Below, piece by piece: positions 17,581-27,245 of a stretch of DNA of 64,000 nucleotides. The translations under genes were made by a program, and so were the position numbers. Position 1 is the stretch's first letter, and each line of letters begins with the position of its first letter. This DNA is from Candidatus Gastranaerophilales bacterium. Lineage in GTDB: Bacteria > Cyanobacteriota > Vampirovibrionia > Gastranaerophilales > Gastranaerophilaceae. The stretch covers positions 1 to 64,000 of the forward strand of contig CANPYC010000008.1 of the NCBI GenBank assembly GCA_947587615.1. The letters are read 5' to 3'. The notes under the pieces are model-generated. The model worked only from the letters and a program-made list of their open reading frames with translations. It had not been told where the DNA came from and made no database searches.

Positions 17581-20478
17581 TTATTTTTTATCATTGGCTT
17601 TTTGTTTTATTTGTTGTTTGAGTTCTTCAATTCCTTCTAAGCTTAACAATTGAATATTATAATCGCCGTATTTATCTTTTGCTTTTCCAAAAGCGTTTTT
17701 TATACCTTCATAGTCATCTATATTAGGACGGGTTATACCTGAAACGCCGAGTTCTTTTTGTCTTGCGTATAAGTTGCAGTCGTGTAAATATTTATCATAT
17801 TCATCTTCTGCGCTAAATTCTTTAAGAATTTTTAAGCCCTCTCTGAGTTTATCATAGTCACTTGAAGCAACTGTCTTTTTATTATTTCTTATGTCATAGA
17901 TTACATGCTCACATTCGGAGATTCCATTTGCAAATTGACCTCTGAATTGAAATTCTTCACTTTGTCCAAATTTATTATACAGGTTAAATTGAGCGCATGT
18001 ATAGCCGTTATTTCTGTGAGCTTTTTCATCAACATAAGCGGTTATAACATCAAGCTCACTTTTAAATTCAACATCAAGCTCAGGATCATATAAAAAGGTT
18101 TTTCCTTGTTTTTCGATTACCTGATAGTTATTCGAGCCTTCTTTTGCTTTTTGAAGAGTGTCATTAAACCAGTTTGTATAAGCACTTTTTAATCTATCAA
18201 CTTGTTTTGTTGACAGGTAGGCAATACCGTCTTTTGGAGCATAGTTGTTAATTTCTGATATTTTTATTTCCCCGCTTTCAATTGCTTTTGCAAATTTTTC
18301 TACAAATTCGCTGCTTTGAGCTTCGGCAAGTGCTAATAAACCATCTTGTCTATAAGTTTCAAAAAGTTCAATTTTTTCTTTTGGCAAATCTTGGGTATTA
18401 TTATTTTTGATATATTCAAAGAAAGTTGTTCTATCTGCTTGCGCTATACCTTCGACTTCTATTTTTGAAGTATCGATTTGAATTTTATTTGAATCAAAAA
18501 CCAGCCTTGTACCTTGCAAGTCGCCGATTAAATTTCTTGCTTCAATGATATCTTGAGGCATATCGGAGTTAAGTTTTATTATTTTATTTTCAAGCTTGCT
18601 TGAAGTTGAATCGAGTCCTTTTGTTCTTCCGCTTATTAGTTCATTTTCGGCATTTAGGGCATATATTCCTTTTTGAGAAGTTTCTTGAACTCCTCCTTGC
18701 TTAGATAGTTCAAGTGCTGCGGCTAAATCTTCCATAGTTGAGATAATATATTGAGGTTTTGAAGCTTCGCTTGAAATTTCATTTGCATATTGCATTAATT
18801 TTTTGTAGTTTTCGCCGCCGTTTAGATAATCATTCGCTTGAGTTATTCTATCTAAGTTATATGTTGATGTTTTATTTTTTGCTGATTTCACAATTGTTTC
18901 ATTATAGTTTACATCGTTAAGATAAATATTTTCAAGTCTTTCAAATAAAGGGGTTCTAATACCTTCGACATTGGACGCATTAAGTGCCATTTTATTAAGA
19001 TTATCTGTTCTTTCTTTAATATTATCCGTCAGTATTATTTTTTCATTATTAAACATATTTTTAGAAGCACTAACACCGGTTACAATACCCATAAATTGAC
19101 TAAAAGCTTCAGAAGATAAATCAACCTGCCCTGTAAGAATATAATCCGTAAGCAAGCTCAAAGAGCCATCTACACCAATTTCACCGATTATTGATTTTAC
19201 GGTTGAATCGCTGATTTTTAAAATATTACCGGAAACCGTCTTTGAAATACCCCCTATCATTGAACCTGAAACCAAAAGTCCCGTATCAAGCAGGGTATCA
19301 TCTAAAACTTTTTTATATCTGCTTAAATCTTTATTATTTTCACTTGTTATTATATCAGTTGTTTCTAAGAGGTTATCGCTATACATTCCGCTAAGAGCCA
19401 ATACTTGTCCTGCACCCATAGCAAGCGGCGCAACTCCGCCCGATAAAAAAGAAGCCCCGACCATTAGAGCCATACCGCTCATTTGAGAAACCATACCTAC
19501 TTTTGAGATAAAACTTTCTTGATCATTTGAATATTTTTTAACAAGATTATATACGGAATCCGCATTTCCGATTGCTTCATCATGAAGCTTGATATAATCT
19601 TCTTTTAGCGCTTCATAATTCAATCCCGTTGCTTTTTCAAATTGAGATATATATTCGTTTTGATATTTTTTATCATAGTTAATATTAAGCCTTGCGCTGA
19701 ATTGAGGAGAATCGATATCAAAGTTAAATAAATTGCCTAAATTGCTCTCTATTCCTTCTTGAATGATAATAATATTATTATCATCATCAATTTTAACTTC
19801 ATCGGTTGAGCCAAAATCCAAAGAGGTGTTACAGCTATCTTTAATTAAGTCCGAGAGCTGTTGTTTTGCTTTTTTATCGTCTTTATAATAATTTAAATAA
19901 TTGTCGTATAATTCTTGAGTTGATTTTGAATTTTGAACGGCTTTTGTAAAATTATTCGCTTTATCAATTCCAAGCTGAACAAAATTAAGCTCTGTTGATT
20001 TTTGTTGATATTCAAAGATTTTTTCGCTGTTAAAGTCTACCCCCGTAATTTCTTTATAAACTTTTTCAAAATTTTTACCGTCATCATCGTTATATGCAGC
20101 TTGCAGCCGCTTTAAGTTTTTATCCTCTTTATCAAGCGCTTTTTTAATATCTTTATCTGATATTCCGAGATTTAAAAATTCTTTTGCAGCATTATAGCTT
20201 TGGGATATAACACCGTCATTTTGATTTTGATTTTCAAAAAGAGCATGAGCATTTTGAGAATTAGCTAAAAGCAGACTAAGGCCCCAAGCTTGAGAATATT
20301 CATCCGTGTTTTCAAAATCAGACTGTAAAACAGAAGTATCTGAAGGTGTGAAGTAGTTTTCAAATGCGCTTGAATTATCTTCTTTTTCTATATTGTTATT
20401 TAAATTTTCAACATCTGCTTTATATGCGAGATTCGGTGTTGAAATCGGTTTTATACCGTTATCTTGCCAAAATTCCAT
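17581..20478 (-). CDS. Large protein with C-terminal RelA/SpoT-like synthetase domain; candidate toxin/effector
   Basis: 965 residues. The N-terminal third is charged and Asn/Asp-rich without a signal peptide. Residues about 326-365 and 397-470 are hydrophobic and Gly/Ser/Ala-rich, as in translocation regions of polymorphic toxins. The last 350 residues carry the RelA/SpoT synthetase motifs in order: SGRTKGLDSTSSKLENK (from 616), GDLQGTRLVF (D653, metal-binding position), NGYTCAQF (824) and EEFQFRG (E842, Q844, R846), then SECEHVIYD. The same order (GRxK, DxxxxR, Y, ExQxR) is found in the housekeeping Rsh at 24533. There is no HD, TGS or ACT domain. An unusually long insert of about 165 residues separates the second and third motifs. 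Product could be a hyperphosphorylated nucleotide; activity is unproven. Confidence 0.6.
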   Translation of the reverse strand: MEFWQDNGIKPISTPNLAYKADVENLNNNIEKEDNSSAFENYFTPSDTSVLQSDFENTDEYSQAWGLSLLLANSQNAHALFENQNQNDGVISQSYNAAKEFLNLGISDKDIKKALDKEDKNLKRLQAAYNDDDGKNFEKVYKEITGVDFNSEKIFEYQQKSTELNFVQLGIDKANNFTKAVQNSKSTQELYDNYLNYYKDDKKAKQQLSDLIKDSCNTSLDFGSTDEVKIDDDNNIIIIQEGIESNLGNLFNFDIDSPQFSARLNINYDKKYQNEYISQFEKATGLNYEALKEDYIKLHDEAIGNADSVYNLVKKYSNDQESFISKVGMVSQMSGMALMVGASFLSGGVAPLAMGAGQVLALSGMYSDNLLETTDIITSENNKDLSRYKKVLDDTLLDTGLLVSGSMIGGISKTVSGNILKISDSTVKSIIGEIGVDGSLSLLTDYILTGQVDLSSEAFSQFMGIVTGVSASKNMFNNEKIILTDNIKERTDNLNKMALNASNVEGIRTPLFERLENIYLNDVNYNETIVKSAKNKTSTYNLDRITQANDYLNGGENYKKLMQYANEISSEASKPQYIISTMEDLAAALELSKQGGVQETSQKGIYALNAENELISGRTKGLDSTSSKLENKIIKLNSDMPQDIIEARNLIGDLQGTRLVFDSNKIQIDTSKIEVEGIAQADRTTFFEYIKNNNTQDLPKEKIELFETYRQDGLLALAEAQSSEFVEKFAKAIESGEIKISEINNYAPKDGIAYLSTKQVDRLKSAYTNWFNDTLQKAKEGSNNYQVIEKQGKTFLYDPELDVEFKSELDVITAYVDEKAHRNNGYTCAQFNLYNKFGQSEEFQFRGQFANGISECEHVIYDIRNNKKTVASSDYDKLREGLKILKEFSAEDEYDKYLHDCNLYARQKELGVSGITRPNIDDYEGIKNAFGKAKDKYGDYNIQLLSLEGIEELKQQIKQKANDKK

Positions 20479-20545
20479 TAAACAATTGCTCCATTATAAT
20501 TATTCGTAATTATTTAAATAAAACTTTAGCTAAAGTTAAGTTTTG

Positions 20546-21166
20546 TTAAGAGTTTTTTAAATTTTTTACATGGTGATAAATATAAACTACACCTAAGATT
20601 AAACAAATAAGAATAATTAAAGCGTCAAATTTATGCCATAAATGTTTAAGAGTTTCCGTATTTTCGCCTAATTTAACACCGACATAAACAAGTACATAAC
20701 TCCAAACCAAAGACCCTAAAAAAGTAAATGTAAAGAAAAATCTTTTTTTTGCTCTTAAAATCCCTGCGGGTAGTGAAATAAACGTTCTTACAACAGGCAG
20801 CATTCTGCAAATAAAAAACGACCAATCGCCATATTTTTCAACCCATTTATCGGCTATTTCAAGGTCATGATGAGAAATTAAAAAGAATTTTCCGTATTTT
20901 TCAATGAATTTTCTTCCCCCGAAATACCCGAGATAATATGAAGGAATTGAACCTAAAACACAGCCGATTGCACCAAAAACAGCAGCCGCATGGATTGAAA
21001 AAACTCCTTTTGTTACCATATAACCCGCAAAAGGTAAAATCGCTTCAGAAGGAAGAGGGATATTGCAAGATTCAATTGCCATTAAAATTGCAACGCCCCA
21101 TACGCCCAAGTGAGTTATAACGCTCTGTATCCAGTTAACAACAGCAAGGATAATATTACTTATCAT
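20546..21166 (-). CDS. DedA family membrane protein
   Basis: 206 residues. It has IESCNIPLPSEAILPFAGYM near the N terminus, the conserved Glu and Pro of DedA/SNARE-associated proteins, then GAIGCVLGSIPSYYLGYFGGR and FICRMLPVVRTFISLPAGI with the essential Arg-Pro region. Five or six membrane segments. The family moves lipid carriers (undecaprenyl phosphate or phospholipids) across the inner membrane. It has a GGGAG ribosome site. It lies upstream of the large RelA/SpoT-like gene on the same strand, 67 bp away. Confidence 0.9.
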   Translation of the reverse strand: MISNIILAVVNWIQSVITHLGVWGVAILMAIESCNIPLPSEAILPFAGYMVTKGVFSIHAAAVFGAIGCVLGSIPSYYLGYFGGRKFIEKYGKFFLISHHDLEIADKWVEKYGDWSFFICRMLPVVRTFISLPAGILRAKKRFFFTFTFLGSLVWSYVLVYVGVKLGENTETLKHLWHKFDALIILICLILGVVYIYHHVKNLKNS

Positions 21167-21212
21167 TAAAAAACTCCCACATTATATAGGAGTTATTTTA
21201 CTATAAAAATTT

Positions 21213-22370
21213 TTATTTAAGAAAATTATGATAAAGTTTTATTTCCTGAGCTTTAATATTGTTATTTATAAGCTTGCTGTAATTATCGGATTTTTGTTCC
21301 GGTTGCTGGAGTTTAGCACCATCTTTTAAATATTTCTTTTCAAGACGTTTTTCATTCAATGCAGGTAAGCCGAAACCGAGATAAGTCATCTCAATAAACA
21401 GCGCAATCGATCTTAAAGTTGCATTCAAATCAAGCGCTTCTTCAACCAAAGCGTTTTCACCGTCTTTAAAGAAATTTAATAAGACTTTTACTCTGAAATC
21501 ATCTTTTGAAATTTCTCCATTATTTACAGCTGCTATAAATTGTTTAAATCCTTCGATTTTGCCTTGTTTAAGTTCTTCGAGCTGCTCTAAGCCTTTTTGC
21601 ATTTCTTTGATTGCATCTTTACCTAAGCCGTTAGCCGCAAGACTTGCTTTGTTTGCATTTTCAATTTCAATGTTTTGTTGTTTTATAAGGCTGTTTATAA
21701 TGCTGTCAAATACTTTATCGGATTTTCCTCCGTTACAATCTATCTCATCAAGCATTTTGCCGATTTCTTCCATGGAGTTAAAATTGGAATATTTTGAAGT
21801 ACACTCTTCATTTGTTAAAGCAATAACCCCTTTAGTCGGATGGAGCATATTTAAAAGATTTTTTCCGACTGTCTTAGCTTTTTTAATCGGATGAGAAACC
21901 AGCTCTCCTGCCTTATCTTTAATACCTTTAAAGCCTGTTGTCTGTGACTCAAACAACTTATCAAACGGTTTATTTGTTAAAGGCAAGCCCTTTTTCTTTG
22001 TTGTAATTGCAGCAATACCCGAGTTCATTGCTTTTAAGAAAAAGAGGATAATTAAAACCGTTTGAACATCTCTGAATAATATTTCTTTGATTTCATCTTT
22101 TGTAGCTTCTTTGTTATCGGGGTTTCTTTTTTTAGCCGTTAGAACCCTGGGCACAATAACCGTACCTACCATTAAAGAGCTCATTCCCAAAAAAGCATTG
22201 TTGGCGCCTGTTGGCTCAATCATTTTTAAAAATTTATCTGCCTTAGGGTGTCTTTCAAGAGCATTGTTAATTTTTGGCCCTACGGTATCACAAAATTGAT
22301 TAAATTTCTTTCCTGCCGCCTGGTATACTCCAGATGAGGCGATTTTTTCTCCGATTTTTTCAATTCCCAT
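21213..22370 (-). CDS. Unknown membrane-associated protein, downstream half of a paired locus
   Basis: 385 residues, not recognised. Hydrophobic segments lie near residues 55-75 (FLGMSSLMVGTVIVPRVLTA) and 97-125 (VQTVLIILFFLKAMNSGIAA), and another near 330-345 (LFIEMTYLGFGLPAL), separated by a charged helical middle. The segment VPRVLTAKKR...KEATKDEIKEILF resembles SSRLLKARKG...KEVALKEIFQ in the protein at 40898. It contains TGFKGIKDK internally. An AAAGGAGG ribosome site lies in the end of the previous gene, and the ATG overlaps that gene's stop (TAATG), so the two are made together. Confidence 0.65.
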   Translation of the reverse strand: MGIEKIGEKIASSGVYQAAGKKFNQFCDTVGPKINNALERHPKADKFLKMIEPTGANNAFLGMSSLMVGTVIVPRVLTAKKRNPDNKEATKDEIKEILFRDVQTVLIILFFLKAMNSGIAAITTKKKGLPLTNKPFDKLFESQTTGFKGIKDKAGELVSHPIKKAKTVGKNLLNMLHPTKGVIALTNEECTSKYSNFNSMEEIGKMLDEIDCNGGKSDKVFDSIINSLIKQQNIEIENANKASLAANGLGKDAIKEMQKGLEQLEELKQGKIEGFKQFIAAVNNGEISKDDFRVKVLLNFFKDGENALVEEALDLNATLRSIALFIEMTYLGFGLPALNEKRLEKKYLKDGAKLQQPEQKSDNYSKLINNNIKAQEIKLYHNFLK

Positions 22371-23431
22371 TATTTAGCCTCCTTTGCTTCGGTTGGAAGT
22401 TGGTTAGAATTATTATTCTTTTTAGCTTCGTCATAAATCGTTGAAGCATTCGGATTAACTCCACCCGAAGCCCAAGTGTAAATCTTGGGAATGAATGACA
22501 TCAAAAGACCCGTTATTCCAATCATACAAGCAATTAAGGTTATACGTTTTGCAACCAGATTATTCTTAAATGATTCAATTTTATCTTTCGAGAATGTAAC
22601 ACCGTTATTAGTGCCGTCTTTGAATTTTTTTACAAAATCTTCCGCATAAGAAGTTACATATTCAAAATAGTTTTTAAATTTTGTTGTTCCGCTTTTTTTA
22701 TCGCTAATACTGTATGAAGTATTTAAAAATTCAACATTATGATAATTGCTTTTATATTTCTTTATAATTGCTTCAAACTCATTCTGTGCACGCTCAACAA
22801 TATTTTTAGCTTCTTTTTTGTTAGGCTGATTTTTATGCTCTTTAAATAAATTTGCCAAAGTTTCAACATCACTCTCAAAAGCGGCTTTATCGGTAATTTC
22901 CGTTCCTTTTAGAGTGCTTTCAAGCAAGTCTCTTGCAACTTTATCAAAGAAATTTTTATTCAATTCTTCGCCCGTCAATGTTCTTAGTGTATTCTTGGCT
23001 GTATCGGGGCTGAAGTTTGCTCTATCCATTAAGTAAGATAGATTTACTATATTTTCCTTGTGAGTATTAACGCTTTTACCTGACATTTTTGTAGCCAAAG
23101 CCAAGATTGCAACAGGTGAAACACACATTGTAGGCCCTGTTAAAAATTCCCTTATACCTTCCTGCAAAAGTGCCGGTACATTTATCTTGCCTGTATATTT
23201 ATAACCTGCTGTTGCGCCTTTGATACTTCTTGGGATATTTGTTCCCGTCATATCTTCAACCGTAAACTGCATGGCTCTGCCGCCGTTATCAACAAATTGC
23301 CAAAATTTAACCAGATAATCAACCGCACCTTTAAAATTGGGCTGATTTCCGCATTTTAAATTATTGTTTAAATTATTGTTTAACTTACTCTGTTGTTGAA
23401 TATTAGCATAGTTATGTGAATATACACGCAT
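22370..23431 (-). CDS. Unknown membrane-associated protein with N-terminal F-K-G motif, upstream half of a paired locus
   Basis: 353 residues from the ATG at 23431, preferred because GGGGA precedes it; an in-frame ATG at 23446 is also possible. The N terminus is Asn/Gln-rich and leads to CGNQPNFKGAVDYLVKFW. A hydrophobic stretch follows (REFLTGPTMCVSPVAILALA), then a long charged helical region, a membrane segment near the end (ITLIACMIGITGLLMSF) and a polar tail. Not recognised. The first half resembles the first half of the protein at 40898 (EEFGTGLVWLFGIPAV). It starts a two-gene unit with 21213. Confidence 0.65.
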   Translation of the reverse strand: MRVYSHNYANIQQQSKLNNNLNNNLKCGNQPNFKGAVDYLVKFWQFVDNGGRAMQFTVEDMTGTNIPRSIKGATAGYKYTGKINVPALLQEGIREFLTGPTMCVSPVAILALATKMSGKSVNTHKENIVNLSYLMDRANFSPDTAKNTLRTLTGEELNKNFFDKVARDLLESTLKGTEITDKAAFESDVETLANLFKEHKNQPNKKEAKNIVERAQNEFEAIIKKYKSNYHNVEFLNTSYSISDKKSGTTKFKNYFEYVTSYAEDFVKKFKDGTNNGVTFSKDKIESFKNNLVAKRITLIACMIGITGLLMSFIPKIYTWASGGVNPNASTIYDEAKKNNNSNQLPTEAKEAK

Positions 23432-23615
23432 TAAAATTTTCCCCATAAATCACAAGTATATAAAAACCGATGATTGATTTTTTTTGCCTGTTTTATTAAG
23501 CAAGTTTTAAATTCTTTACAAAACAAATCAAAAAGGCGAAATTGAGTATAACACAAAACATTCTTTAATCAAACAAAAAAGCAAGCAAAAATTAAGAAAT
23601 GTTATAATTGTAGAA

Positions 23616-24533
23616 CTAATTGATTGTTTTTTTCCACTCTATAAAAGCTCTGTAATCCTTTTGCAGTTGAGTTTGCAGCACTCTGATATTTCCAAAATTT
23701 TCTTCATCTCTAACTTTTTTAATAAAAATTACTTTTATAATTTTCCCGTACAAATTTTCATTAAAATCATCAATATAAGCTTCAAGAATTTCATTCTGCC
23801 CGTCGGACAATGTTGGTTTTGTACCCCAGGAAATTAACGAAGGATACATTTTAGTATTCACTTGAGTATAACCGTGATAAACTCCGTAAGGCAATTTTGC
23901 CATGCTGTTTGGCCAGATTATATTTGCCGTCGGAAAACCAAGTTTTCTTGCAAGTCCTTCGCCTTTTATAACCGAATTTCTAACGGAAAAATGCCTGCCT
24001 AAAAGCGCTTTAATTGCGCTCAAGTGTCCGTATTGTATCTTTTTTCTGATAATTGAAGAACTTACTTCTTCTTTATCATTATATTTTTGTTGAGGAACTA
24101 TGGTGCATTCATATTTATAATTACTTGCAAATTCTTTTAATAAAGAAGGATTTCCGCTTCTATCTTTGCCAAAAGTATGATTATAGCCTACAATAATCTC
24201 TAACGGTTCAAAATATTCATAAAGAATATTAATATATTCACTTGCGCTTATGTCTTTATAATTTTCAAAATCAAGCTCATAAAGATAATCAACCCCCATT
24301 GCCTCAAGAAGATTCTCTTTATCTTTATAGGTTTGAATAGAGGGTGTTTCTTCTTTGTTAAAATAATCGGCAGGATTTTTTTGAAAAGTTATAATTGCGC
24401 TTTTTGTATTTTTAAGCTTTGCTTCTTTGACAAGTATTGAAATTATTTTTTTATGTCCTATGTGTATGCCGTCAAAGTAACCCAGTGCTATAACCAGATT
24501 TTTATTCTTGGTAAGTTTTTGAAACACTTGCAT
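23616..24533 (-). CDS. ribF: Bifunctional riboflavin kinase / FAD synthetase
   Basis: 305 residues, standard length. The FAD synthetase half has ALGYFDGIHIGHKKII, VGYNHTFGKDRSGN and the KSAIITFQKNP region; SSSIIRKKI matches the ISST-type loop. The riboflavin kinase half has GRHFSVRNSVIKGEGLARKLGFPTANI and PSLISWGTKPT. It makes FMN and FAD from riboflavin and ATP. Its ATG overlaps the rsh stop codon (TAATG), so it is co-translated with it. Confidence 0.95.
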   Translation of the reverse strand: MQVFQKLTKNKNLVIALGYFDGIHIGHKKIISILVKEAKLKNTKSAIITFQKNPADYFNKEETPSIQTYKDKENLLEAMGVDYLYELDFENYKDISASEYINILYEYFEPLEIIVGYNHTFGKDRSGNPSLLKEFASNYKYECTIVPQQKYNDKEEVSSSIIRKKIQYGHLSAIKALLGRHFSVRNSVIKGEGLARKLGFPTANIIWPNSMAKLPYGVYHGYTQVNTKMYPSLISWGTKPTLSDGQNEILEAYIDDFNENLYGKIIKVIFIKKVRDEENFGNIRVLQTQLQKDYRAFIEWKKTIN

Positions 24534-26773
24534 TATTGTTGTTTTAAATCCTTATTAACCGGTTTTGTTTTATTCTTTTTTCTCGAGCTTTTAGGTTGGT
24601 TTAGATTTTCTTTTTGCTGTAAACGTCTGACGGATACAACATCTGACAAAGATTGAATACCCTGTATTACTTTTTTTAGAGTATCAATATTATCAAGCTC
24701 AATTCCTAAATCTATTATACCAAATTTGCGACCTTTTAAATATGTATTGGAATATATTATATTTATTCCTAAATCTCCCGTTTTCATAAGGATATCTCTT
24801 AAAATACCGACCCTATCAATACATTCTATTCTTATATGAGCAAGATAAACCGATTTTGAAACATTGTCCGCCCAGCGAATATCTATCATTCTCTCGGGCG
24901 CTATATCATAAAGGCATTTGCAATCAAGCCTGTGAACGCTTACTCCTTTTGAGCGTGTAACAACACCGATTATTGGTTCACCCGGGATTGGTGAGCAGCA
25001 TTTCGCTAAAGACCACAACAACCCCTCTAAGCCGATAATATCATTTTTCTTATTTTTACTTTTTTTGGTTTGGTTTTGCTGTTGATTATTTTCAAGAGCC
25101 AATTGCTCATTGGTTTTTGGTGTTTCATATTTCTTTAAGACATTTAAAACCTTATGAATAGTTGTTTCACCATACCCTAAAGCGGCAAACAGGTCATCAG
25201 ATGTTTTATAGTTCATCTCTTTAGCTGCTTTATCAATAAAACCGCTTTTTGTTAAATCATCCAAAACAGCTTTTGTAAGCTCAAGTTCAAGATTGGTTTT
25301 TCCGATTTGAATATTATCTTCTCTATTAAACTTTTTAAACCATTGGCGAATTTTAGAACTTGCGTTTTTTGTAACAACAAAATTTAGCCAATCAATTTTT
25401 GGTGAGAACTGTTTTGAAGTTAATATTTCAACAATATCTCCGTTTTTTAATTTTGCATCCAATTGAGCTATTCTTCCGTTAATTAAAGCTCCAACGGTTC
25501 TATGGCCGACTTCTGTATGAATTCTGTATGCAAAATCAACAGGCGTTGAATTTTGAGGTAAATCAAATACATCTCCGTTAGGAGTAAACACAAATACTTG
25601 GTCGTTAAATAAGTCAAATTTTACATTTTCAACAAATTCTTTAGCGTCTTGAGTATCCTTATCAAGCTCCATCACTTTTCTCATCCAGGAAAATTGCATA
25701 TCTTGCTTGTTATTTACCTTAATTGAGCCTGCTTCTTTATATTTCCAGTGTGCTGCAACCCCATATTCAGCAATTTCATGCATTTTATGTGTTCTAATTT
25801 GTATTTCAACAGGTTTATTTTTAGCTCCTATTACGGAAGTATGCAAAGAGCGATACATATTACCTTTTGGCATGGCAATATAGTCTTTAAATCTTCCGGG
25901 GATTGGCTTAAAGAGTTGGTGAATTATCCCTAATACCTGATAACACTCGGCTTCCGTATCAACTATTACTCTAACTGCCGTAACGTCATATAACTGGTCA
26001 AATGAAACGTTTAAGCGCTTCATTTTATTATAAATTGAATAATAATGCTTTGCCCTACCTTTAATAGTTGCTTTAATTTTATGCTTTTCAAGCTCATGTT
26101 TAATTGTTTCAATTAAAGAATTAACCGTATCATCTCTCATAGCTTTAGTTTCGGCTACAAGTTTTGCTATTTCATAATATTTTTCAGGGTTTAAATATCG
26201 AAGTGATAAATCTTCAAGTTCCGCTTTAATTTTTCCCATCCCGAGGCGATTAGCCAAAGGAGCAAATATATCTATTGTTTCTTGCGCAATTTTTTTCTGT
26301 TTTGCAGCTGCCATATAAGAAAGAGTGCGCATATTATGCAGTCTGTCGGCTAACTTTAGAATTACAATTCTGATATCTTGCGCCATTGCAATAAACATTC
26401 TTCTAAAGTTTTCAGCTTGTCTTTCTTCTTTTGATTTGAATTGATATTTGCTTAATTTTGTAACCCCTTGAACCAAATTAACAACGTCAGACCCGAAACG
26501 TGCTTCCATTTCTTGCGCCGTTGTGTCGGTATCTTCTAAAACGTCATGCAAAAAAGCAGCAATAATTGTATTTTTATCAAGTTTTAAATCAACTAAAATT
26601 TTAGCTACTTCAACAGGATGGATTATATATGGCTCTTGAGATATACGGTATTGCCCCGCATGGAGCTCTTTTGCCCATTCATAAGTAGCTTCGATTTGAG
26701 CGATATCCTCACTTGGTCTTTTTTGTTTAACCAGCTCGGCTTTAATTTCTTCAAATGTTTTTTGATATGTCAT
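24533..26773 (-). CDS. relA: Bifunctional (p)ppGpp synthetase/hydrolase, Rsh family
   Basis: 746 residues. Domain order: HD hydrolase (FLHDVLEDTD and LADRLHNMRTL, with the histidine and aspartates intact), synthetase (GRAKHYYSIYNKMKR, DVTAVRVIVD, GNMYRSLHTSV, EIQIRTHKMHEIAEYGVAAHW), TGS (VFTPNGDVFDLPQNSTPVDFAYRIHTE), a zinc-finger-type region (AKCCSPIPGEPIIG) and a C-terminal ACT domain (IECIDRVGILRDI). All catalytic motifs are intact, so it should both make and degrade the alarmone. No ribosome site precedes the ATG; a TATAAT about 28 bp upstream would give a short leader. ribF follows with overlap. Confidence 0.95.
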   Translation of the reverse strand: MTYQKTFEEIKAELVKQKRPSEDIAQIEATYEWAKELHAGQYRISQEPYIIHPVEVAKILVDLKLDKNTIIAAFLHDVLEDTDTTAQEMEARFGSDVVNLVQGVTKLSKYQFKSKEERQAENFRRMFIAMAQDIRIVILKLADRLHNMRTLSYMAAAKQKKIAQETIDIFAPLANRLGMGKIKAELEDLSLRYLNPEKYYEIAKLVAETKAMRDDTVNSLIETIKHELEKHKIKATIKGRAKHYYSIYNKMKRLNVSFDQLYDVTAVRVIVDTEAECYQVLGIIHQLFKPIPGRFKDYIAMPKGNMYRSLHTSVIGAKNKPVEIQIRTHKMHEIAEYGVAAHWKYKEAGSIKVNNKQDMQFSWMRKVMELDKDTQDAKEFVENVKFDLFNDQVFVFTPNGDVFDLPQNSTPVDFAYRIHTEVGHRTVGALINGRIAQLDAKLKNGDIVEILTSKQFSPKIDWLNFVVTKNASSKIRQWFKKFNREDNIQIGKTNLELELTKAVLDDLTKSGFIDKAAKEMNYKTSDDLFAALGYGETTIHKVLNVLKKYETPKTNEQLALENNQQQNQTKKSKNKKNDIIGLEGLLWSLAKCCSPIPGEPIIGVVTRSKGVSVHRLDCKCLYDIAPERMIDIRWADNVSKSVYLAHIRIECIDRVGILRDILMKTGDLGINIIYSNTYLKGRKFGIIDLGIELDNIDTLKKVIQGIQSLSDVVSVRRLQQKENLNQPKSSRKKNKTKPVNKDLKQQ

Positions 26774-26863
26774 TACTATACCAGAATAATATTTAATTTA
26801 TTATACTACTTTTCTTATTTTTGAGCTATATTATATGTTGTATTTTAGTATACGGTTTTAATT

Positions 26864-27142
26864 ATGGCAGATTATCCGAAAAATATTTCTGAATTAATTG
26901 AATTTATTAACTTAAAAAGCCCTTATAAGTTCCAACTTCGGGTTATTGCAAATTCAAAAGTTAACAATATTGAATTTTTTGACGATTTTATAAAAATCAA
27001 AATCAAACAAAAGCCTGTTGAAGGCAAAGCAAATAAAGCAATAATCGAATATTTAAGTGAATTGTTAAATATACCCAAGACCAAAATTCAAATTTTACAG
27101 GGTCAAAATACTTCAATTAAAACTGTTCAAATTAATTCTTAA
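26864..27142 (+). CDS. DUF167 (YggU) family protein
   Basis: 92 residues with the family signature PVEGKANKAIIEYLSELL and TKIQILQGQNTSIKTVQI. Small cytosolic alpha/beta protein of unknown biochemical role, often near cell-envelope or amino-acid genes. It diverges from rsh across 90 bp and has no ribosome site. Confidence 0.8.
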   Translation: MADYPKNISELIEFINLKSPYKFQLRVIANSKVNNIEFFDDFIKIKIKQKPVEGKANKAIIEYLSELLNIPKTKIQILQGQNTSIKTVQINS

Positions 27143-27245
27143 ATATTAAAATTTGTAAAGATATGGTATAATTTTTTTACATTTTAGCACTTTTTCTATT
27201 CAGCAGCTTTAGTTTAATTATCAAATTATTTATGGAAGGTCGGAA

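Noticed and set aside
17581-20478. Second housekeeping Rsh enzyme
   Set aside because: There is no HD, TGS or ACT domain, the motifs are spread by a long insert, and an intact Rsh exists at 24533.
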